DNA of 64,000 nucleotides. Source: Erythrobasidium yunnanense (Eukaryota; Basidiomycota; Cystobasidiomycetes; Erythrobasidiales; Erythrobasidiaceae). Location: assembly GCA_001600175.1 (NCBI GenBank), contig BCJC01000007.1, forward strand, positions 1,450,115-1,514,114, written 5' to 3'. The notes under the pieces were generated by a model. The model worked only from the letters and a program-made list of their open reading frames with translations, was not told the origin of the DNA and ran no database searches. Both the position numbers and the translations under genes were made by a program. Below are positions 22,701 to 36,534 of the stretch, one piece after another. Every line of letters starts with the position of its first letter. The stretch's first letter is position 1.

Positions 22701-25700
22701 CCGCATCTGCGTGCATGCGCTTCTGGCTGTCATAATGAAGTAGATCCAGTCCGGTGCTGATTGCAGCAAAGATGAGCAGTATGGGGTGCAAGATGTCGCT
22801 GTAGTCCGATTCGTAGAGCGCTGTGAGTCTGCTTATGACCGAACGAAGGGCTTCTTGCAAGTTCCGTGCCTGAATCAGCGCGCTTGCCTGGCACGCATCC
22901 AGAGCTTTCGTCAGATCCATCAGCTTGATGGTATTTAAGAGGGACGTAGCGCATTGTTGCAGTTCCAAGAACAAGGAGGGAAGCATCTTGGCTCCTGTAG
23001 CTCTGGCGATGTGCGAAGAAGTGGCATAAGACAGTTTTCTGTCGAGGTCTGCCAGCTTTTGCGAGAGGTCTTCAAGATGCCTTGCGCCCCGACGTCCGGG
23101 AAGGCCACCATTGTCCTCCTCAACGACAAGCCACTCGAGTTGTCGGGACTTGAGGTGGTGCTGGAAAGCGTACTCGGCGTGTGAGGCGACGGCGGGGTCG
23201 ATGGGGATATTTGGAATGTACAGTTGCCAGATGAACATGGCTACCTGGATGTAGGCTTTGCCCAGGGTCGCGACCGAACTTGAAGTGCTGTCTGCCAGGT
23301 TTTGCAATGCTTGGCAGAGGGAAGCGACATATTCTGGACAATCATCGCCACCCAGAATCTCAAGGAAAAGGGCAATGTATGCGCTGAAGAGGTCTGTCCG
23401 ATCCGATGGTATTGTGATGGAGAGAGCAATGCAGATCTACATATGGCAATGTCAGCCCTCAGCTTGACTCGTTCGACATCATTCGATACGCACCTCTCGC
23501 AAGATCTTGGCCAGGACAGCTTTCAGTATCTCGTATCGTAGAGGGGTCCTAGCTATTACCAATTCAAGATGCGCTCTGCTACTTTGCAGAATATCCTGTA
23601 AACCGGTCGCTAGATCGCTTAGCGGTAATGATTGACTGGAGCGTCTGTAAGTGCTGGCAATCAGCCAAATACAAGGACGCTATCAAGTCTCGACCGACTT
23701 GAGGTGTCCAGCGTCAGCTAAGAGAGCTGGTTGAACCAAAGAGGCGATAGACCAGGACTGTGGGTCGGGCAATGTCAATATTCGTGAAGGGTCACGCCGC
23801 ATTGGATCTCACCTGAGATGTGGACAGAGATGATAATTGGCACGCATGCCGAGCCCATTCGAAGAGCTTGGTGATTAAGGGCGTAGCTGGAGGAGAAAGC
23901 TACATTAGTAGGGGTATTGCGAGGAGAGCTTCAATACCTACGGCTCGGATCGAAGTTCGAGACTTGCGCAAGCGAGCTACCTCGCAGATACTGGGACGTA
24001 CGCAATACTAGATTGCTTGTGCGGGCGTCCATGTATGGTTCCCCAATTTCGGAAAGCTGAGCTACTGCGATGATAAGGCCACCGTCGTGTTGCACTGTGG
24101 AGCCAGCTTCATCTCGTGAATAAGAGTCCAGCTTCTACAGAAGCGAGACGTGGCGTCAGTACACATCTTCCCGTTGTTTCGTATTGCCACTCACTGCAAG
24201 CAGAGTCGAGGATACACTGTTTAGGTCATCAAGAGCGTGTCGCTCCACCCGGCCAGTCAGAGTGGCCATGAGATCGCGATAGATGCGACGTAGGTCTACA
24301 GCACAAGGCTCAGTGGATAATCGAAGGGAGATTGTACCGCGACGAATTACCTTTGGGGACTGTTAAGAAATCGCATCTCCTGGCGCACGCTTGTAGTTGC
24401 TGATAGATAGAGCGAAGAGTCGTCGCCGGGAGTGCAGGAAGGAAATGTCTCCAAATCTCTACTTGATACTTACCAGAGGTGAGACTCAACGCTCTCCTGG
24501 CTTGCTCGAGGGGCGACGCTATCCCAGAGAGCAGTTGCTGAGCACTGGTAGTTGTACTTTGCAGAGCTTCGTGCAACCAGCCGAGGAGCACTTGATATGT
24601 CGTGTAGTCTAAAGAGGCAGCGCGGCCAAGGGAACTCAGCTCACTCAGGAGCTCTTCGATGCTCTGGAGTAGGGTAGCAGGCTGTAAATAGCCCGTGTCA
24701 GCGATTCTGCAGAAATTCAACAACTACGATACTACTTACCCAATCTCCTACAGTAGATGCGCTCGCAGCGTGTAACAGTGCCGACAGGATCCCAGTGATA
24801 AGCGGATAGACAGTCTCCACGCCATGATCCAGTTGACCGAGCTTGGAGGGTGCGACCATAGCGAGATAGGACTGTTGAACGATACTGAGCTCGCGCACTG
24901 GTTTCTGGCGAGCTTGCTGCTGTAGTAATTGGAGATGCATTCCTTCGAAAAGTATGCTTATCTGGACCCACGAGAGCTTGTCGATATGTGATAGTATTGC
25001 AGAAGTCTCCGGATCCAGTTGTCTCAGAGCATCCTGGGTGTCTTGGGAGAAAAGCACAGGTTGCACAAGCGGCTTTTGTACTTTACTCTCAAGCATCGAG
25101 TACAGCACCTGTGTCCGATACTCCTGCGCTCTTTGCAGTAGGAGCTGCTGAGGGAGGGCGACAGCGACTTGAGCAGAGATGGGGAAAGAGCGGTCATCGC
25201 GGCTGCTTGCATGGCCTGCAGTAAAGTTGATCCTGCCAATTCTGCTTGCTCGTGAAGCTCGGTCGAAAGCCTGCCTGTCTTCCGTCACCGGATCGATAAC
25301 TTTCCTGCTCGGTGTATGCCGCAGCAGAATCTGCTGGCTATATTGTAGCATCGAGGCGGAAGAGAGAGTGGTAATAGGAGAAAGTGTATCATCCTTAACA
25401 AGGGCAATCTCGATACCCCGATTCCTCATGGCCCGCGACAACTCTCCGTAGCGAGGATCCAGAGTCATGACGACCCTAAAAGCGGGATCAGGCAATACCT
25501 CGACTATTTGACCATTCACCATCCCTCGCTCGGTGAGTACGAGCTTGCCTTGGGGCTCAAAGAGAGCATTGAGCCGATCTAGCACAGATGCACTGCAGAA
25601 GTTGGCATTCTCGATGTGCAGGATTTCTCCGCTCATCATTGCTTGAGGTAGAGCGCCGTCTCGCCATTCGAATTTACCGGCGAAGGATTCTTGCTGACAA

Positions 25701-28700
25701 GCTCGCAACATCGGGTGTAGAATGGCCAGCAAACTTTCACTTAACCCGAAAGCCCAAGTGTCGTTACTTTGCTCAGCGGCTGTTCGGATGCTTGTAAGGC
25801 TTGAACGCCATTCTTCGATGCGCGACAAATTCCCTGCTTCTTCGATCTGGCGAATGACGTCTTGCATGTGATGACACAGCAGCCAGTGTCTTTGGTCTGA
25901 TGCTCTAGCTACATAGCCATCCAGAGTAGACTTGAGTTGGTCGAGATACGTCTGGACTGTCTTGTTTATGCTTGATTGTTCGAACGTGCCGAGCATTTCG
26001 AGGGTATCGGTTTGCGAATTCATGGAGAAGGTGCGGACTTTTTGTCCAGCATAAGATGCGAAGAGGTGGACAAGGCGAGTCTTGCCGGCACCTTCGGGTC
26101 CTGCAATGATTGCCAGAGATTTCGCCTGAAGAGCGGTACTTACAGCCTGTAAAGCGCGGATTTGTTGTACATGGTTACTGATAGAAGGTTGTGTGGATAT
26201 TGAACGAGGGGTATTGTTGCGCTTCAACAAGCAGCACCCAATTCTTGAGACTCTGCTACCGAGCTGAGGGCAGCCCGGCCGAGTCGGGTCTAAGACTTGC
26301 TCGAAAACTTCAGCAGCCAGGTCAAGGACATATTGACGGTCTTCGAGAGTCCTGAAACGCTGGAGGAAGAGGACATCCAGAAACTCCATTGGATCGCCGG
26401 CCCGTCTTTCCAGCCTGGTTTGGGAGATGAGGAGGTCAAACCATCGCAGGAGGTCACGTAGATTGAACTCCCAAGGTGCACCCTGTGTAGCGAACCTGCT
26501 ATGATTCACCGCAGCGTTGGAAAGGTTCGTAACGAAAGTGACCATCTTGCTGACTGTCGAGCGGTCTATGGCCGGATAGAGGCTAACACATATGATCATG
26601 TAATCCTCTTGCTCCAGCTCATTCATGTAAACCTGCGTGAAGCGATCGGTGAAGGACCGAGGAAGACCTTTTCGTGCACCTCCCTGATTCGAGGGATTCT
26701 GTGCCGCAAAGATTCTGAAATCGGGATGTCTTGCGAAGGATCTATCCAATTCGGGTATATAGATGGTGCCTCGGTGATCCAAGCACGAGTTCAGTCCCTC
26801 TAGAACTGCTTGGCTGGCTAAGTTCATTTCGTCCAGGAGAACCCAGTCGCCGTTCTGCAGAGCAGAGAGAAAAGGTGCGTCTTTCCAAACGAACTCTCCA
26901 CTTCGCCCTCCTTCAACTGGCAGATCACTGCCAAAGAGATCAATCAGATCTGTCTGATCTGACAGATTGATACGATGGAGGCGATGTGCCGAAAGAGAAG
27001 CCAGAGCGGTGATCAAGCTTGTTTTGCCGACTCCTGGACTGCCCTCCAACAATACGGGCTTGATAGTCTGCAGCGCGCGCATAACTTTGCGTGCGTTCTC
27101 TAAGACGGTAGGAGCGGTGATGGTGAAGGAGGTCTGAGGCTTCAGGGTGTCCTGAACACGCGATATAGCGAATGGCGAGATAGACAAAGTGTCTGCAGAC
27201 ATGTGTAGAGTGAGTTGCGGTTGGAGGTATTCAGCCAGGCTGGCATCTGCAGCTGTCATAGAAACCAAATGCTGAATGCAGCGCGTACGGAGTTGTTGTC
27301 TCGAAGGCACGCTTAAGCCGGAGGTAGCAGCCGTTGTACCTATGGCGTCCACCAGGGTCATCAGAGCACCATGGATGAAGGCATCCCGTTTTGCTCCAGT
27401 GAAAGCCTGGAGCAGATCTGCCCATGCTAGCAAGTCGCGTAGTGTGACGACCGAGCCAAGTGAGGGCGTTTCGTTCGGCCTAACAGCCATTGTGAACCAG
27501 TCTGCAAACTTGAGCATCTGTTCAGCGAATGGATCCAGGATATCTGTGTCCCAGCGGTCTTTGATGATAGCCAGGAGATCACGATGATCGGTCACCCAAG
27601 GAACCCATATCTCAGTGAAACGGTTCCTGAGGGCCGGAGACAGCTCTTTCTTGCCGTAGTCACCTCCAGGATTCATGGTTGCCAAGACCTGGAAGCCGGG
27701 CTGAGCAACGCATGTCACATCTTCAATGTCGCTTGCTCCCTTCTCTGCAATCACCAACGTTCGGGCTGGTTCGAGAACGCTATTGAGCCGCTCCAGCACA
27801 GAGTCATCCGCCAGAGACACTTCATCCAGCAATATGAGATCTCCATTCTGCATGGCCTGCACGAGCGGTCCGTCCTGCCACGTAAACAGCGCCGATGCAT
27901 GCTTAAAGCGTGCTAGCAAGCCTGCTGCTGCTTCGGACGACTTCGAGTATTTCGAGAGTATGCCGACAAAGTCATCGAAACTCGTAGACATAGGTTCGTC
28001 CGAATGCAGCTCTTGAAGCAGTCTCTGCGCTTCGGCAATCAAGCTCTCCTGGATGTTGGCTCGATTACGAATAGGTCTTTGAGACCCGAGGAGATCGGCC
28101 GTCTCAGTGTTTTGATGACAGTTTACTGTGTGCAGCCCGCACTTCCGTAGATGAGCCAGTGTCTGACAAATCGACGTTTTGCCTGATCCTGTTTCGCCGA
28201 CCAACAAAACTGGCTCATCGTAAGCAAGAGCTGCTGAAGCCAGCACGCAGAGCCTTTGCATCGCAGTCGTCCATACTATCTTTGCAGACTTGGGAAGGTT
28301 TGTAATCAATCCTGAGAAAGCAGTCCGATAGATGGCTTCTTCATCCAGCTGCACCCTCATGACAGACTCCAGCACCTCTTTGACCATCTCTTTGTCTTCC
28401 TTCCTGCGAGCTCGTTCGGCGATGAGCATGTAGCCATCAGCTGCCAATTGCTCATATCCAACTGCTCCTCGTCCTCCCCAGCGGAAAAGGTCTCTCAAGG
28501 TCACGAACGCCTGCTTTTCTTCGAAGACACGCGTGCTCTGCCGCCGCTTTTGTAATTCAAGAAAGACGGCTACTATCTTCTTGGCATAAGAAGGTGCTAT
28601 CCGGCATCTTTGGCAGAGTATGGTCTCCAGCTCGTCTTTCGGAACGTCCGTGAAATGCATCTCGAGGAAACGATTTCGGAAGGCACGAGAAAGAACTTTT

Positions 28701-31700
28701 CGTCCGCCATAGAGACCGGGCGGATTCTGAGTTGCAAACAGCATAAAATGCGGATGAGGCTTGACAATTTCTTGCGTTTCTGGTATCACTAACTCTCTGT
28801 TATCGTCTAGCAACCGATTCAGAGCTTCGAGTACGTCTGTCGGCGCCAAATTGAGCTCGTCCAGCACCAGCCAATCTCCTGCCCTAATTGCTTTCACCAG
28901 TATGCCTTCCCTGAAGACGAGCTTTCCGGTTTGAGGATCTGAAACATAAGAACCGAGGTATTCCTGTATGTCCGTGTGCTCGTGATTGTTTATGCGAACA
29001 AAACGATGCCCTGTTCGGCGAGCCAGATATTCAATAATACTAGTCTTGCCTGCAGAGGTCGGCCCTTGTATTAGGACAGGGAAGCGTCCAGCAGCGACGG
29101 ACCGAGCGATGTCGACGAGCTTGAGCTGTACTGACGGAGTGAGGACGTAGTCGTCTGCACGGATGGGCTCTAAAGCTCCGCATGGCAACCAGAAGGAACC
29201 AATGTTGACGAAACGATTGGATGTGTTGGGCTTGGTAGGTGGAGTCGACAAAAACGATCGAGCGTTTTTGGCTTTCGATACTACATGCTTCTGCAGCAGG
29301 TCTAGAACGGCAGTATGGCTATTCGGTTCGAGAAGCGTTGTAAAGGTCATCAGACATCCTTCGTAGACAGCTCGTCGCACACTGAATCCTGAGGTCACAG
29401 TAGCTGCGAAGCTCAGAGCTCGAGAAAGCGTTCTCATTGAGAAATGAGGAGGCTGATTTGCACCATCTGCTAAGCGGCCAGAAGCGGCCAGTGCTTTGAT
29501 GTCTAGATAGAAGTCCACAACATCAAGAATGAGACCTCTATCGCCAACAGCGACATGACCGATGTAGCCTTGCACAATGCTCGTCAAAGCTTCACGATCT
29601 GCATCGGGAGGTGGGACATATATCTCGGTGAACTTGGCTCGAAGAGAGGGTGGAAGATCGCGTTTGCCAATATCGGTAGCAGGGTTCATACAAGCGAAGA
29701 GTCTGAAGTCGGGATGGCGTTTGACTGGCTGGATATCGCCTCTTTCGGTGAGAATGAGGGAAGCACTGTCTGATTGTAGTAGGCTGGACAGAGACTCGAG
29801 TGTTTCGGGTGTAGCTAGGTTGACTTCATCCAGGAGAACCCAATGGCCCTGCTGCAAGGCCGATACTAGTGGGCCTTCTACAAATTGAAACGCGAATTTG
29901 GCGGCTTTGGCCGATTCTTCGGTCAGACGAGTTGCGAACTCATTGACGTTCTCTAAGAATTGCTTCCAGCTTGCTGTGATGCTCGTATAACTAGTTTTCC
30001 GCTTCTTTCGAGGAGAGTCCTCCTCTACAGCCTCACCCGGCCTCTGCATCGCTTTCAGACGGTCGCTCGCCATGCGGTATGCTTCTCGCCACAAGCCAAC
30101 CAGGCGCTGCCACCGCTTCTTCTTGTAAGCCTTAGTGACTGCATCTGCGTACTCTGCATTGCGAGCGAGGCTGAAAGTCCTAGAAAAGATATCGGTAAAC
30201 TCGTTGACGAGCTGAGTAGCATAATCTGTGCGGTTGTCTTGTTAGTGGACTTCTTCTCGAAGTCAGACGTAGGTGCAGCTTACGTTCGAGTTCTTCGGCC
30301 TCGTTTACTGGCTTGAAACCTCCTAGCAGATCTGATGCCTCAGTCTGATTCGACAAGTTCAGAGCAACCAACTCCTTCCCCAGTTCATGAGCGAGATTCC
30401 CGACTGCCGCAGTCTTTCCTGTTCCTGTTTCTCCCACCATCAAGACGGGCTCCCCTAGTTGGGTACAGACTGTCAATTTCTCCAATAGGACCAGGAATGG
30501 CTTAGTGAGGGCATATGGCTGTCGACGCTTCTGAAGTGCCTTCTGCGAAATCTTGGCCTTGGGCATGGAACCTCTGCCTATGCGCAGAATGTTTGTTGCG
30601 CTTGTGGTTGAGAGCTCGGGTATTCTGCCATTTAACATCCACGCTACACGCTCTGAGCTCAGGTGTAGGTGCTCCTGCAGCGAGGTAACCATCAAAGAGT
30701 ACTTGGTAGCTGATGTCGGGCTTTGAGGGGGAAAAGAACCGAAGAAGACGTCGCGAGCCTCGAGAAAGACCTCTTCCTGGAAGCTTGGGTTCTGTTGTAT
30801 TGATGTAATGAGAATATCGGTGGGTAGACGAGCTTGGACACGCTTGGCCCAGACGAGAAGGTCGTGAATACCGATGGGACGACTCATGCCGGCACCACTT
30901 GAGCCAGTAGGGCTATTGGCGATAGCAGCGAGTGCTTGCCAGGCACTCACAAGGCTATCCACGATATCCGCGGTGATCCGAGGATAGCAGCCTGCGACAA
31001 TCTGTGTGGTCTCCTCGAGATTGGGAAGGTCGAGCCCAACTTGCGTCCAGTACTGACAGCCTACGAAGTTCGCGGGAGACGGATCGGACGAGGAACTAGA
31101 CATGTTGGCAATACTTCTCGTACTGAACAGCGCAAAGCCTTCTGCTGCCTCCACCCATCGGCCACCAGCGGATACTCCTACAGAGCCTTCGCCTGAGCCT
31201 CCCCATCCCGCCCCAACGAAGGTCTCAACTCTATTGCGAATCTTTTCAACCAATTCGGCAATCGTTGACAGGACGTCGTCTGCCGCTTTGTCAATGTCTT
31301 CCAAAACAAGCCAGCGGCCGTCTCGAAGTGCGCGAGTTAGGGTGCCTTCGACGAAAACGAACGTTCCCGGTTCCGTTGGCGAGGATGTGAGGGAGCCCAG
31401 CAGCGTTTTCGCATCTAAAGAGCGATCCGCAAGATTGATGCTAACGATCTCCTGACCATTTGCGATAGCTTGCGATCCATGGAGACTGTATAATTGCTTG
31501 TGGAGCTCTCGTAACAGGGTCGCTTTACCAGCAGAGGCATACGAGCTGAGCAGAACTGGGGCTCGAATGGCCGTACAGGTCGCCAGTTGTTGCAGAGTCG
31601 ATCTCGCAGGTGTAGTGAGTACGAAGGCTGGGTCCGGTTGATGCGAAGAGGCGATTTGTGAATGCGATACTGCTGCTGGAGAGGCAGCCAAGGTGTTATG

Positions 31701-33219
31701 GCGGACAGAGAAGGCAGCCTCGCGAACGAGATGGAGGCCGCATATGTTGACGAGGAAAGGCGACATGTCTTCTGCGGCATACAAGAGCTGGTGACTGGCC
31801 GCTTCATCGCTCACCATGCTTGCATCGTTCATTTCCGACATCGGCTCGGCCAAGCTCGCTGATGACCTTGTCATGTCGCTTAGGCGCTTGACTTCAGAGT
31901 CGAACACCCAGGTGTCCAGAAACCGATGCTCCACAGATATTTCGAGTTGGCCAGTGCTTGCAGACCAGCTTGCTTGACCGGTGAGTATCGGCCAGAATGG
32001 CAGCCACTCCTCACCGTCTCCCTCGGATTTCGTCAAGTCTGGAGCCGGCACTGTCTGCATTTCTACCAAAGTCCCATTCTCCTTCGGCTTGTAGACATAC
32101 GTGTCCCACATATCTTGGCTTTTCGGACCATCCCATCCGAACCACTTATTGACGATACGCCATGCGACTATACGCATACCCGCTAGCGGATGATTAGACA
32201 TAATTTCAAAGAGGAAGACGGGCGGTATGAGGCCATAGTGCTGAAGTATAGCCGGCATGAGTGGTAGGTAGGGTACGGCGGTCAACAGAGTATCCAAGAC
32301 CATGAGGAAATTAGGTAAAGCCGGGTGGTATAAGTCGGCTGAAGCCTGTTCGTTCGGCTTGAGAGCAGAAGATGGCCAAGCTGGTATTCGCGGTGGACTA
32401 TCGAGCCTCGCCAGTAACGAAAAGGGCGTCTTAGCGTGAAATGCGGGATGCTGTATGAAGATGAGAAAGAGTCTGTAAAGTATATAACATGTCAGCGATC
32501 AAGTTATCCTGCTTGAAGTGAACGCCATACGGATAGAGGGATGTATAGTCCTTCAGTAGCCTTGCGAAGGCTGTCAAGACAGCCATGAAGGTCTCCTTGT
32601 CTGTATGAGAAGAAGATTCTCCAAATGCGACTCCATCGTGTCCAAGCAGAATGAGCCAACGACTCGCGACGTCTAGATGGACTCGGCAGAATACGTTGAA
32701 TATGAGGTGAGTAAGGGCCGGATGGAGTGCCAGCCTTGCTAACGTCTCCAGTAAGCGTGCCTTCAATTGCGATTCGCTATCTCCAAAATTTGGCAATGCA
32801 GGCAATCGACCATGCACGAGTTCTCTTTTGCTGGCTGGCAAGATTGAGCATAGCAGCGCTAGGTCTTCAAGCTGGATGGCATCGTTCAATTTGCTGGTAT
32901 AGGGCGTTCCTTCTATTCGCGCATCTTCATCATTTGCGAAAAGACCTAGTTTGTCAAGAAAAGTGATGATTCCCTGGACGAGGTCGAAAGGTAGCTGGTC
33001 ATCCAAGACTTTGACTAGATCCTTCAGTGGAAGAGAAGGCTCCTGTGGTGGTTCCTTTGCAGCCTTGAAAGCTTGATATCTTGCTTTCGTTTCTTGGAAA
33101 TCTTCACGAGCATGAAGCCAGGCTCTGCAATAACTTACGCAAGTCAGCTTTTGAGCTTGTTACAGTTGCACAGACGATTCTCCTCACAGCGTGTCGTCTA
33201 AGGGCCTGCCAGACGACAT
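16714..33219 (-). CDS. MDN1: Midasin, AAA-type ribosome-assembly ATPase
   Basis: A dynein-like nuclear ATPase that strips assembly factors from pre-60S ribosomes (family knowledge). Fifteen minus-strand exons sum to 5,232 residues: 33219-33188, 33124-32531, 32472-30284, 30225-24740, 24681-24351, 24295-24195, 24134-23942, 23886-23813, 23757-23699, 23644-23494, 23436-22177, 22121-19684, 19623-18719, 18655-16788 and 16731-16714. Six AAA modules have P-loops near residues 518 (ASAGKAT, degenerate), 886 (GETGTGKT), 1325 (GPTSAGKT), 1613 (GETGSGKT), 1998 (GSPGVGKT) and 2313 (GPEGAGKT). A long linker, an Asp/Glu-rich segment (about 4330-4900) and a C-terminal MIDAS domain (LSLDDSRSMAD, near 5015) follow. 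One 5.5-kb exon holds most of AAA2-AAA6, whereas seven introns crowd into 23.4-24.8 kb. The last exon, VSSDR, is supported only by splice signals; read-through would end at 16749 instead. Confidence 0.96.
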
Positions 33220-33545
33220 CCTACAGCCAGTCCGGTTATCGCTTGACCAAAAAGCGGCAAAGGCAAGATTTTATAAGTACGAAAGCTACAAATGGATTGC
33301 ATTCTGCTCTCCGAGTCATCGCGAGAGACTACTATGATACATTGATACGTCTCGTGTACTTATATGAACTTAGCGGAAGCGTCATCCCCTGCCGTGTAAT
33401 GTGATTTTGTGGATGTGAAGGATCGGAGGCACTGATCGGAGACAACAGACTAAGAGGTGGATGTGATTCCCGTTTGACGCTGTTCTTTCCTATATTCCTA
33501 TGGACTTCCCGATGAAGAAACTATGTATATTTTGTTCGTTGGCTT
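33220..33545. other. Intergenic
   Basis: The MDN1 promoter side and the 3' end of the C2H2 gene, both on the minus strand. No supported gene. Confidence 0.5.
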
Positions 33546-35432
33546 CTAGTCCTGCATGTCGCTATAGGACTGTCTAAGGAGCCATTCTTCGAGCGATGCA
33601 CTGCTTGGATGCATGTCATCGACCAGATTTTGAGGTGCAGAGATGGTCTTGTCTGCAAAGAGGGAGGAGGCGCTGTCTAGATCGCTAAAATCCAGGAAGG
33701 ATGCAGCGGAAGGCGAGTCGGAGCTCGACATCGAGAGTGTATTCTCTGGAGACATGCCAAGTGTATTGTTGAGGACTGGAGATGCCTCGCGAGATGGCCA
33801 TTGCAAGAAGTCATCAACTGGCTCTGCGGCCAAAAGATGGTCCATCTTGCTCTGGTTGAAGAAGTGTCGCCCAACAGGCATGGAAGGCAAGAAAGCGCTC
33901 TGGCGCTTGAAAGCCGAGCCATAGAGATACTCCTCGAAAGTCTCGGTATGGAAAGTAGGAGGAAGGGGGACGATCATGGAGTGAACCGAAGATGCCAACG
34001 ACTGAGCATCGCTTGTGGAGCTAGCGTACATGAACGACTCGTCATCCGAGTTGGAGTTCATGGGACTATCCTCTGGCGAGTACGAGAGGCCTACTTCTCC
34101 CGGTCCGTGGAAAAGTTGAGAAGCGTATGGGCGGCCTGCACCGTGGGAGAGAAAGGAATGTTGCTGTTGCTGTCCGCCAATGTTGGCTGCTGAAGGCTGG
34201 AATTCCCGCTGCTGCCGCTGCTGAAAATGGTGCTGGGAAGGCTGACTGGAGTGAGAGGGAGGTTGAGCTGTGGTGGTTGGGGCGAGAAAAAATTGGAACC
34301 CGTTCTGTGTGACGGGAAGAAATGCCGGCATCTCCTGTACTGGGACTACAGCTTGTGCTTCGATAGCTGCTACGTCTGGTCGCTGAAATGCGCTCTGGGG
34401 CGGCAAGATGTCCAAGCCCAGCGAAGATGCTTCAGGAGCAGCTTGTTCAGCCGCAAAGCTGAACGCTGAAGGCATAGCTACATCGGACGAAATAGCAGCG
34501 GGCATCTGCTCAGCTTTGGGTGCAGAGCCATTCTGGCCTTCCCAAGCCATTCCATATAGGAGAGTGGCTGTTGTAAGATTTGAGGGTGTAGGCTGCTCCG
34601 GCATGAAGATCTCGGGTTCCTCTTCCTTCTTTATAGCAGCCTCAGGTTCAGCGGCTGAGGGCGAGCGCATACGCCCATTCTCGCCAAACGCAAGATCTGG
34701 CATGCTTTCACCGGATCCTCCAGATACAGGCGCAGTGGACGTCGAGCCTGTGCCAGCAGTCATCTCGGACTCTGAGGCGGAAGCTTTATCGGCCGAGGCA
34801 GCAGAGCCAGTGCGGGTTCGGCGCTTCTTAGATGCCTTGCTGCTCGCAGTAGGCTCTGCAACCTCTCCGGTCATAGGCTCATCGCGTTTATGTAGTCGCG
34901 AATGTCGGGTCAGGGTGTCCCTGCGAGCCAAAAAGTCAGCCTAGCCTTTCGCCAGACGAGATCAAGCTGAGCTCACCGTCGAGCGAAGGTCTTGCCGCAT
35001 GTTGGAAAGTCGCAGTGATACGGTCTATCGAGTGTATCTGCAGCGTTGCAGGACATTATGCGAAATTAATATATGCTCCGATCACTGGGCGAAGATCTGC
35101 TCCCGAGCAGGGCAGATGACAAGAGGGAATAGGGGTGATGATGGTGAGAGCAAGCAAGCAGGGAAGAAGAATGTAGGGTGGGAGTAGGAGATGTGTTATA
35201 TGTATTGGATAACTTACGAGTACGCTCATGTCTCTGTAGATGCTCCTTCTTGTTGAATGTCTGCAGAGCAGAAGACGTCGAACGTTCAGCGGACTGCCCT
35301 CAACCGGCAGGACGGCAGAGTACGGCATACCATATTGCAATACGAGCATACTGAGTTTCTGTCCTTGCTGCGACCTGCCGACGACTTCTTGACGCTGCCA
35401 GAGCCGGCTGCGCTGGCTGAGGAGCCCGTCAT
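33546..35432 (-). CDS. C2H2 zinc-finger transcription factor
   Basis: Four minus-strand exons, 35432-35331, 35260-35218, 35037-34977 and 34920-33546, give 526 residues. After a short Ser/Lys N-terminus come two fingers. The first is C-x2-C-x12-H-x3-H and runs from VCSYCNM through KKEHLQRHERTH. The second is C-x4-C-x12-H-x3-H and runs from YHCDFPTCGKTF to TLTRHSRLH. A basic stretch ASKKRRTRTG is a likely nuclear localisation signal. The rest is Ser/Gln/Pro-rich with acidic patches, resembling an activation region. All three introns lie within the finger-coding part: one interrupts finger 1 after CSYCNM, one separates its last His from the preceding residues, and one interrupts finger 2. Target genes cannot be inferred. 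Confidence 0.85.
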
Positions 35433-36534
35433 GCTGGGGCGACTGACAGGCTAGAAGCTCGCTGCTTCGGGGAAGAGACGAGCTACAAGCTTGAAGTACA
35501 GCAGTACACGAAGGGTGTGTACCGTGCGAACGTGCCAGGTGCTTCCCGAACTTCGCAGAGAGAGCTTTCGAGTGTCCAACTTTGTTTCTTGACAGAGACG
35601 GGAGCCGTCAACGTTTGTCGCTGAGCAGATCTCGAAGAGGATCCTTTGAGAAGCTGTCAGAACAAGCAGAAGCAAGCAGCGTAATGAAATACGTTGGGGC
35701 TGCTGTTTGTTCTTTCCAGGAATGAAAGTGCGATCCAGCCTAGAAGGCTGAGCCAGCTCGTGATTGGCCGGCCTCCATGAACCCGATCGAATTTCCCCCA
35801 CGGGGCTGCAGAAACTGCGGGGAAGCCCTGACACTCAAGGTTTTGACAGCTTTTAGCTTTTCAGAGCTGAACAAATAACGACAACATGTACGTATGACAA
35901 GTCGTAGCTGCTCATAGAGTAGTCGTTGCTTCGTTCCCTGCTCGCCATGTCTGCAGCCCGAGAGATTGATTGCTGACTTGCAGCTGGTTTCTGCTTCGTG
36001 CCGATATATGAACCGGACATTAAATGGGTTACAAAGAGGTTCTTCAGCTTACAACGCCTCAGATTGCCTGATCCCGTCAGCGATTGACCTATAGCTACCC
36101 GAGAAGCCTGTTGCGTGTCCTTCGTCTTTACGCTATTGGTTGTAAAGGCCAGACATCCTGCCATAACACGTTCTCACGTTTCCAAGGGCACATCACGATG
36201 TCCGCTTTTGGGAGTGCAAGAATCCTGTGCCATCGTGCGGGCCAATCGGCGGAGTGACTGATTGGGCCTTATCTAAGTCTCTGCCAAGGGAGGATCTGCA
36301 AACTCCAGAACCTTAGCTGACCATATGCACCTATCGTCAATGTATCAGAAACAAGCGTCATGAGGCTTCATTCCAGCGGTAGAAGCCAATGGCTATGATG
36401 GCAGTGAGTGTAACTCCGCATTCTCTATGACCGACCTCTTCAACAACAACGCAGCCTTACATTACGAATCGTAACGATGATCTCCGACACTACCACGTTG
36501 ACTTAATCTCATACAGACCGTGACCCAGCAGGTT
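35433..36534. other. Intergenic
   Basis: About 1.1 kb upstream of the C2H2 gene and downstream of the transporter gene, both minus strand. Short ORFs (for example 35853-36164 minus) lack family features. No tRNA-like fold or repeat was seen. Confidence 0.5.

Noticed and set aside
35853-36164. Minus-strand ORF of 103 codons upstream of the C2H2 gene
   Set aside because: Composition is unremarkable and no splice path leads to or from it; not enough to call a gene.
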